Shown here piece after piece: positions 1 through 9,000 of a DNA stretch of 43,494 bases; positions within the stretch are counted from its first letter, which is position 1, and each line of letters starts with the position of its first letter. The stretch lies in NCBI RefSeq assembly GCF_006227205.1, contig NZ_VCNG01000026.1:1-43494 (forward strand), in the 5' to 3' direction. Both the position numbers and the translations under genes were made by a program. The notes under the pieces were generated by a model. It saw only the letters and a program-made list of their open reading frames with translations, made no database searches and was not told the DNA's origin. Origin of the DNA: Pseudomonas sp. ICMP22404. Its GTDB lineage: Bacteria > Pseudomonadota > Gammaproteobacteria > Pseudomonadales > Pseudomonadaceae.

Positions 1-3000
1 CCACCCGTGAATCCGGCCGCACGCCCTGCTTGCGCAGGTAATGCGCCAAGCGGTTGGCCTGCTCATTCAGTTCGCCGTAGCTCAGACGCTGATCGCCATG
101 CAGCACTGCAACCGCATCCGGCGTGCGCTGCACCTGTTCCTCGAACAACCCATGAATGGTCTGTTCCAGCGGATATTCAGCGTCGGTGGCGTTGAATGCC
201 ACCAGCAGTTGCTCGCGTTCCGCTTCCGGCAGAATCGGCAGATCGGCCAGGGACGACTCAGGCGCACATTCCAGCGCTTGCGCCAGACTCGCCAGCGCCG
301 CTTCCATATAGGCACCGACCCGCTGCGCGTCGACGCCATTCACCGCCTGGACGGTGAGGCTGAAGCCTTCGCCCAGATCGTCCACCGACAGCGCCAACGG
401 ATAGTTGGTGCGCTCCTCGCCACCCAGCGCCTCAATGCCTTGCCAGCCAGAGGACGGTTGCAGTGCGAGGGGCTCCGCCATCGAATGACGATAGTTGAGC
501 AAAGCACTGAACAATGGCGTCGGTGCAACCACGCTGCTGCAACGCTGGGCCAATGCCAGGGAAGCGTGCTCATGCCCCAGCAATCCGGTCAGCCGCGCAT
601 GCGTCGCCAATACACCATCGCGCACGCTCTGCGCCCCCACCTGCACGCCCAGCGGCAAGGTATTGATGAACATCCCCAGAGCGCGGTCGGCCCCCGCGCC
701 CCCTTGCATCCGGCCCATCAATACGGTGCCGAACACCACCTCTTCGCGACCCGATACCCGGCCCAGCACCAGGGCCCAGGCCAAGTGGTGCAGACTCGCC
801 GCGCTCACGCCCAACCGACGGGCCTGGCTGCGCAGACGATGGCTCAGATCGATGGCGACCTCTTGCCTGGCCTCCTCGACATCGCTGCCGTCGCCACGCA
901 CATCCTGCAAACCGAATGGCAAGGTGGGTTCGTCGATGGCACCCAGCATCTCGTGGAAGAACGCTTCGTGTTCTTCACGGCTCACACCCAGGCGGGCCTG
1001 GGCCACATAGTTGCGGTACGGCACCGCGTCGCCCAATTGGTCAGCCTGGCCCGACAAGTGTGCCTGCATTTCGTGGCGCACCACTTCCAGTGCGGTGTGA
1101 TCGAGCGCCATATGGTGAAACAACAGCGTCGCTACCCAGCGTTGGTGAATTGCATCCTGGGCAAAACGGATGCACATCAACGGCGCCTGGCGGATATCCA
1201 GGTGCTGCCGGGTGTTCAACTGAACGGCAACGTCGCCGTCCTCAGACAGCAGCTCCACCTGTTCAATGCCCAGCGAGGCCTCGCGCCAGACCACTTGCAC
1301 CGGCTCGTCCAAGCCCTCCCAGGCCATGGCCGTGCGCAGGATGTCGTGGCGATCGATCACGCCTTGCAAGGCCTGGGTGAAATCGTCCAGGCGTTCGCGG
1401 CTGTCGAAGGCGAACTGCGCTTGCAGCACGTAGGGGTCACCCTGTTCGGCCGCCAGGTGATGATAGAGGATGCCCTCTTGCAACGGTGCCAGCGGGTAGA
1501 TGTCCTGCACATTGGCCGCGCCGCCCGGCACGGTCGCGATGATGCGGTCGATGGCGTCCTGGGACAACGTCACCAACGGCAGCATGTCGGGGGTAATGCG
1601 TTGGCAATCCGGCGCAATCAGGTTGGCCGGAACTTTTACCTCATTGCCGCCATCGTTGCCGACAGCCACCGCCAGCGCGGCCAGGGTCGGTTGGCTGAAC
1701 AACACGCGCACATCGGCACTCAGGCCGACCTGGCGCATCCGCTCGATCAGGCTGACGGCCAACAGCGAGTGGCCGCCGAGTTCGAAGAAGTGATCGTGAC
1801 GACCCACTTGTTGCAGACCTAGCAGGTCCTGCCAGATCTGCGCCAGGACGGTTTCGGTCTCGCCTCGGGGGGCTTCGTAGCCACGGGTGATCAGTGCATC
1901 GTGTTCCGGAGCCGGCAAGGCCTTGCGGTCGAGCTTGCCATTGGGGGTCAACGGCATGGCATCGAGGCGAACGTAGGCCACGGGAACCATGTATTCCGGT
2001 AGCTGCGCTTGGAGATGGCTGCGCAGGGTTTCGATGTCCGCTGTGTCGTTCGCCGGCGTGAAGTAGGCCACCAGGCGCTTGTCGCCCGGCACGTCTTCAC
2101 GGGCCAGTACCACCGCTTCTTTCACCGCGTCGTGTTGAGCGAGCTTGGCTTCGATCTCGCCCAGTTCGATGCGGAAACCACGGATCTTCACCTGGTCGTC
2201 GTTGCGGCCCAGGTATTCGATGTTGCCGTCCGGCAGGTAGCGGCCCAGGTCGCCGGTCTTGTACATCCGGGCGTTGGGCGTGGCGCTGAACGGATCCGTG
2301 AGGAAACGCTCGGCCGTCAGGTCATCGCGGTTCAGGTAACCCCGCGCGACACCGGCACCACCGATGTAGATCTCACCCGGTACGCCCAGCGGGACCGGTT
2401 GCTTGTGCTCATCCAGCAGATAGAACTGGGTGTTCGCGACTGGCTTGCCGATATGGGCGGCAAAGCCGTCTTCCCGGGCCATGGAGACCCAACTGGAATA
2501 GGTCGTGGTTTCCGAAGGACCATAGAGGTTGCACAAGCGCTTGACTGAAGTCTGTTCGAAGAGCGTTTCCACCAGACTGCGCTTGAGGGCTTCACCGGCC
2601 ACGTTCACCGTATCCACGCCCTCGCCCAGCCCACCGGATTCCAGCAACGCCTTGAGCGCCGACGGTACGGTGTTGATCAGGGTGATGTCGTGCTCGCCTT
2701 GCTGCAGTTCCAGCACATTATTGACGACTTCGATGCTGCCGCCCGACGTCAGCGGTGCGAAGCATTCGTAGACCGCCAGGTCGAAGTTCAGCGAAGTCGA
2801 GAACAGGGTTTTGGACAGGGTTTGCGCATCGAACGAACGATGGGCCCAGGTCAGGAAATTCACTGTGTTGCGGTGTTCGATCATCACGCCTTTCGGCAAA
2901 CCGGTGGAACCGGAGGTGTAGATCACGTAGGCCAGATGCGCCGAGGTCAGCTCAGTGACTTCAGGATTCTGGACGGATTCGTCCTGCCAGCGCCCACTAC

Positions 3001-6000
3001 CGAGGTCGATCACCGGCATCAAAGCACCGGCCAACAAACCAACCGTTGCCGACTGAGCCAGCACCACGGCCGGCGCGCTGTCCTCCAGCATGTAGGCAAT
3101 CCGATCCGCCGGATAGGCCGGATCCAGCGGCACATAACCGCCGCCCGCCTTGAGGATCGCCAGCAAGCCCACGACCATGTCGAGACCACGCTCGACACAG
3201 ATCGCCACCCGCGAATCCGGCCGCACGCCCTGCCCACGCAGGTAATGCGCCAAGCGGTTGGCTTGCTCGTTCAGCTCGCGATAGCTCAGGCGTTGCTCAC
3301 CATGCCGCACCGCCAGCGCATCCGGCGTGCGCTGCACCTGATCCTCGAACAACCCATGAACGGTCTGTTCCAGCGGATACTCGGCATCGGTGGCGTTGAA
3401 GTCCTGCAGCACCTGCCTGCGCTCGTTTTCAGACAGGATTTCCAGATCGTTGATCGCGGATTCAGGCGCACACTCCAGTGCCTCCACCAGGCTCGCCAGG
3501 GCCGTCTGCATATAGGCACCGACCTGACGCGCATCAACCCCACCGGCCGTCTGCACGCTCAGCAGGAAGCCTTCGCCCTGATCGTCCACCGACAACATGC
3601 ATGGATAGTTGGTCCGCTCCATGACCTCCAACACCTGCGTACCCGCCCAGCGGTCGACACTGTCGCCGTCCTGGAGCGGGCTGTGCCGATAGTTCAGCAA
3701 CGCACTGAACAGCGGTAGCGAAGCCGGCACGCCACTGCAACGCTGGGCCAAGGCCAGCGAGGCGTGTTCGTGGCCCAACAGGGCCGTCAGGCGGGCGTGG
3801 GTCGCCTTGACCCCGGCACGCACGTCCTGCCCGCCCACGTTGACCCGCAACGGCAGGGTATTGATGAACATGCCCAGGGCGCGGTCCGCGCCCTCGCCGC
3901 TCTGCATGCGCCCCAGCAGTACGGTGCCGAAGACCACGTCCTCGCGACCGGCCACACGCCCCAGTACCCTTGCCCACGCCAGGTGATGCAAGGCTGCCGC
4001 GCTCACGCCCAGTTGGCGCGCCTGCTGCCGCAGACGCCGGCAAAGATCTGGATCGAGGTTCAGCTTGACCTCTTCGATACCCCGGCCATCCCCCTGGACT
4101 TCCCGCAGGCCGAACGGCAGCGTCGGCTCGTCGACATCAGCGAGCATGTCGCGGAAGAAGCGCTCATGCTGCTCACGCGGCACACCCAACAGCGTTTGCG
4201 CCACGTAATTGCGATAAGGCATGGCCGCTTCCAGGCGGTCGCCCTCGCCATTGAGGAACGCCAGCATTTCCTCCTGCATCACGTCCAGGGCGGTATGGTC
4301 CAGGGCGATGTGGTGGAACAGCAGAACCGCGACCCAGCGCTGGTGCACACTGTCCCAGGCGCAGGCCAGGCGCATCAATGGCGCCTTGTCGAGGTCCAGC
4401 CGGCAATGGCGCGGATCGAACAACCCTTGCAACTGCGCCGCGATATCGCCCCTGGCCGGATCGAGGGCCTGCTCTTCGAGCGTCAACCGGCTCTGGCGCA
4501 GAACCACCTGCAACGGCGCCTCAAGACCTTCGCGCAGCAGCGCGGTCCGGAGGATATCGTGCCGGTCGATTACGGCCTGCAAGGCCGTGACGAAGCCGTC
4601 GAGTTGAGCACGGCTGTCCATGGCGAAGGTGGCTTGCAGCAGGTAGGGGTCGCCTTCTTCGGCGGCGATATGGTGATAGAGAATGCCTTCCTGCAACGGC
4701 GCCAGCGGGTAGATGTCCTGGACATTGCCGACACCGCCCGGTACACCGGCGACGATCCGATCGAGGGTAGCCTGGTCCAGCGTCACCAGCGGCAGCATCG
4801 ACGGAGTGATCCGTTCGCACCCCGCAGCAATGCCGTTGGCCGGCACGCTCACCTCGGTACGACCGCCCACTGCCGCCGCCAGGGCAGCCAAGGTAGGTTG
4901 ACCGAACAGCACCCGCACATCGGCGCTCAGCCCAGCCTTGCGCATCAGTTCGATCAGTTTCACCGCCAGCAGCGAATGGCCGCCCAGTTCGAAGAAATGA
5001 TCGTGTCGCCCCACCTGCCCGACACCGAGCACGTCAGCCCACAACCCTGCCAGCGTGGTTTCCACCTCGCCCAGTGGCGCTTCATAGGCACGGCTGGCGA
5101 AGGCGTCCGCTTCCGGGGCCGGCAGCGCGCGGCGGTCGAGTTTGCCGTTGGGCGACAAGGGCAGTTTGTCCAGGCGCACGTAGGCCGCCGGAACCATGTA
5201 GTCGGGCAGCAGCGCCTGCAAGTGCGCGCGCAGTGCATCGGCCTCCGGCGCCGCATCCGCCACCTGGGCGGTGATGTAGGCCACCAGGCGTTTCTCGCCG
5301 GGTTGGTCTTCACGGGCGACAACAACCGCCTCCTTGACTTCGCCGTGTTGGCAGAGCCGGGACTCGATCTCACCCAGCTCGACACGGAAGCCACGGATCT
5401 TGATCTGATCGTCGTTGCGTCCCAGGTACTCGATATGACCATCGGGCAAGTAGCGGCCCAGGTCACCGGTCTTGTACAGGCGAGCCTGTTTATCGGCCGC
5501 GAACGGATCGCGGACGAAGCGCTCGGCAGTCAAGTCATCGCGGTTCAGGTAGCCACGGGCAACGCAGATGCCGCCGATGTGAATCTCGCCGGCCACACCG
5601 ACCGGAACCGGTTGCTGCTGTGCGTCCAACAGATAGACACGGGTGTTGGCCACCGGTTGCCCGATGGCCGGCAGCGTCGGCCAGGCGGCGACATCGTCCG
5701 GCAACGTCAGGGCGGTGGCGACGTGGGACTCGGTCGGCCCATAGTGGTTGTGCAAGCGGCAGCCGTCCAGGCGCTCGAACAATGCACGGATCTGTGGCGT
5801 GATGCGCAACTGTTCGCCGGCGGTGATGACGTCTTTCAAGTCGCAGGTCAGCGGCGTGCCTTCACGCTCGCCGGCAACCGCTTCGGCCAGGGCCTGCAGG
5901 GCGATGCACGGCAGGTACAGGCGTTCGATGCGCTGTTGGCAGATGTGTTCGAACAGGCGGTGGAAATTCAGGCGGATGTCGGCATGGATCAGCGACAGCT

Positions 6001-9000
6001 CGCCGCCGGCACACAAGGTGCTGAAGACTTCCTGGAACGCCACGTCGAAGCCGAGCGCGGCAAACTGCAAGGTGCGCGCAGCGGCCCGTCCCTGCTGCGC
6101 GGCTTGGTCGATCTGCCACTGCATCAGGTTGACCAGGGCGCGGTGCGGCATCGCCACGCCCTTGGGCTGGCCGGTGGAGCCTGAGGTGTAGATGACATAC
6201 GCCAGGCTGTCGGGGTTGAGGCCGATCACCTGTGCGTCCGGGTTGGTGGACGGCTGGCGGTCGATGCCGGCGGCGTCGCGGTCCTCATCGTCGAGCAGCA
6301 AGGCTGGCAAGCCCGCCGCGGGGAAGCGCTCTTGCAGGCTGCGCTGGGTCAGCAGCACCTTCGGTGCGCTGTCCTCCAGCATGTAGACCAGGCGCTCGAC
6401 CGGGTAAGCAGGATCCAGCGGCACATAGCCCGCCCCGGCCTTGAGGATACCCACCAGCCCCGCGACCATTTCCAGGCTGCGCTCCACGCAGATCGCCACC
6501 CGGTCGTCGGCACGGACACCCAACTCGATCAAGCGATGGGCGATCTGGTTGGACAGCCGATTCAGTTCGTCGTAGCTCAGGCGCTGCCCCTGATACGTCA
6601 GCGCAACGGCTTCCGGATCAGCCTCGGCATGGGCCTCGAACAGTTGATGGAGCAGCAACCCCGACGGGTACTCCGCATCGAAGGCGTTGAAATCGTGCAA
6701 CAACTGCTGGCGTTCGTTGGCGGGGACAAAGGCCAGCGTGTGCAGCGGGGTGTCGCCATCCTGGTCGAGGGCATCGGCCAATGCTTCGAGCACGGTGTGC
6801 ACGTAGCCGCAAACCCGCTGCGCACCGATCCCGGCCACGGCTTGCACGGTCAGTCCAAACGAATCACCGAGATCATCCACCGACAGCGACAGCGGGTAGT
6901 TGGTCCGTTCTTCGCCGCCGAGAATTTCCGCTCCGGCCCAGATTCTGGCGTGGCCCGCATCCTCGCTCGCCTGTGCCGCCACGGCGGTCTGCCGATAGTT
7001 CATCAGCGCACTGAACAGCGGCGCCGGCGCCGCAACGCCACTGCACCGTTGTGCCAACGACAACGGCGCATGTTCGTGGCCCAGCAGCGCCGCCAGGCGG
7101 CCGTGGGTCGCCTGCAGCGCGGCCAACACACCCTGGTTCCCCGCCTCGACCCGCAACGGCAGGGTGTTGACGAACATGCCCAAGGCATGTCCGGCCTCCT
7201 GTCCGCTGTGTAACCGGCCCATCAATACGGTGCCGAATACCACGTCCTGACGGCTGGACAAGCGCCCCACCACCTGGCCCCAGGCCAAGTGGTGCAGGCT
7301 GGCAGTGCTCACCCCCAGGCGCCGGGCCTGGGCACGCAGACGCCGGGCCAGCCCGACCTCCAGCGCCAGCGTCGCTTCTTCGATGCCGCTGCCGTCGCCC
7401 TGCACATCCTGCAGGCCGAACGGCAGGGTCGGCTCGTCCACGTCGCCGAGCATCTCGCTGAAGAACGCCTCATGTTGCTCGGGATGATTGTCCAGGCGGA
7501 CCTGAGCCACGTAGTTGCGGTAAGGCACCGACACCGGCAGCTCCGTCGCACGACCTTGCAGGTACGCATCGATTTCCTTGCCCAGCATGCCGAGGGAGGT
7601 CGCGTCATCAATCAGGTGATGGAACAGCAACACCGCCACCCAGCTGCCGCTGACGGCATCTTCGGCAAAATGAATACGCATCATCGGCGCCTGGCGCAGA
7701 TCGAAGCGGGTATGGCGCGGATCGAAACGGACCTGCAACTGGTCGGCGATGTCGCCTTCGGCCGGGTCCAGGACCAGCTCTTCGACCCTCAGGCGCGCCT
7801 CGCGCCAAACCACCTGTACCGGTTCGCCGAGCCCTTCCCACGCCACCGAGGTGCGCAGGATGTCGTGCCGGGCGATGACCGCCTGCAAGGCTTGCGCGAA
7901 CGCCTCCAGCTGCTGGCGGGTGCCGAAGCGCAATAGGGCCTGCAACAGGTACGGATCACCTTCGCTGGTCGCCAGGTGGTGATAGAGAATGCCTTCCTGC
8001 AACGGCACCAGGCCATAGATATCCTGCACATTGTCCACGCCGCCCGGCACGGTTGCGACAATACGATCGATTTCGTCCTGGGTCAGGGTCGCCAGGGGCA
8101 GCATGTCCGGGGTGATGCGCTCGACGTCGCGGGGAATCCGGTTCTCCGGCACCCGCACGCCGCCGCTGTTACTGGTCGCAGCAGCCAGGGTCTCCAGCGT
8201 CGGCTGGCCGAACAACACGCCCACGTCGGCGTTCAGGCCCAACTGGCGCATGCGTTCGATCAGCTTGACCGCCAGCAGCGAGTGGCCGCCCAGTTCGAAG
8301 AAACGGTCATGACGACCCACCTGCTCGACGCCAAGCAGCTCGGCCCACAGCGCAGCCAGGGTGATTTCCACATGGCCCACCGGCGCTTCATAGCTGCGTC
8401 GGGCAAACGCCTGCGAATCGGGTGCCGGCAGCGCCTTGCGGTCGAGCTTGCCGTTGGTGGTCAGCGGGAAGGCTTCGAGCATCACGAAGGCGCTCGGCAC
8501 CATGTAGTCCGCCAGCGAGCCCAGCAGCTCACTGCGCAACTCGCCAGCAGACACGCGGGCGCCGTCTTCGGCAAGCACATAGGCCACCAGGCGCTTGTCC
8601 CCCGGCTCGTCTTCCCGGGCGATCACCACGGCCTCGCGCACTTTCGTGCAGGCCGCCAGCCTCGCTTCGATTTCACCCAGTTCGATACGGAAGCCGCGAA
8701 TTTTCACCTGCTCATCGTTGCGCCCCAGGTATTGCAGTTCACCGTTGTGCAGCCAACGACCGAGGTCGCCGGTACGGTACATCCGCGCGTTCGCATCGGT
8801 GTCGAACGGATCGGGCAGGAACCGCGTTTCATTGAGCTCCGGCCGGTTCAGGTAGCCTCGCGCCACACCGGCGCCCCCTACGTACAACTCGCCCTCCACG
8901 CCCTTGGGCACCGGCTTGCCATACTTGTCCAGCAAGTACAGGCGCAAATCGGGAATCCGCTTGCCGATCGGGCTGACACCGATCAACTGGGCATCGGCCG

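Noticed and set aside
41..1822. Long plus-strand open frame opposite the peptin NRPS
   Set aside because: It is rich in Arg, Gln and His, has no domain logic and is antisense to clear C/T-domain motifs. Such frames are a product of high GC codon use; the same holds for 2690-3718, 3764-6184, 6332-7213, 7976-9670 and 11400-12881.
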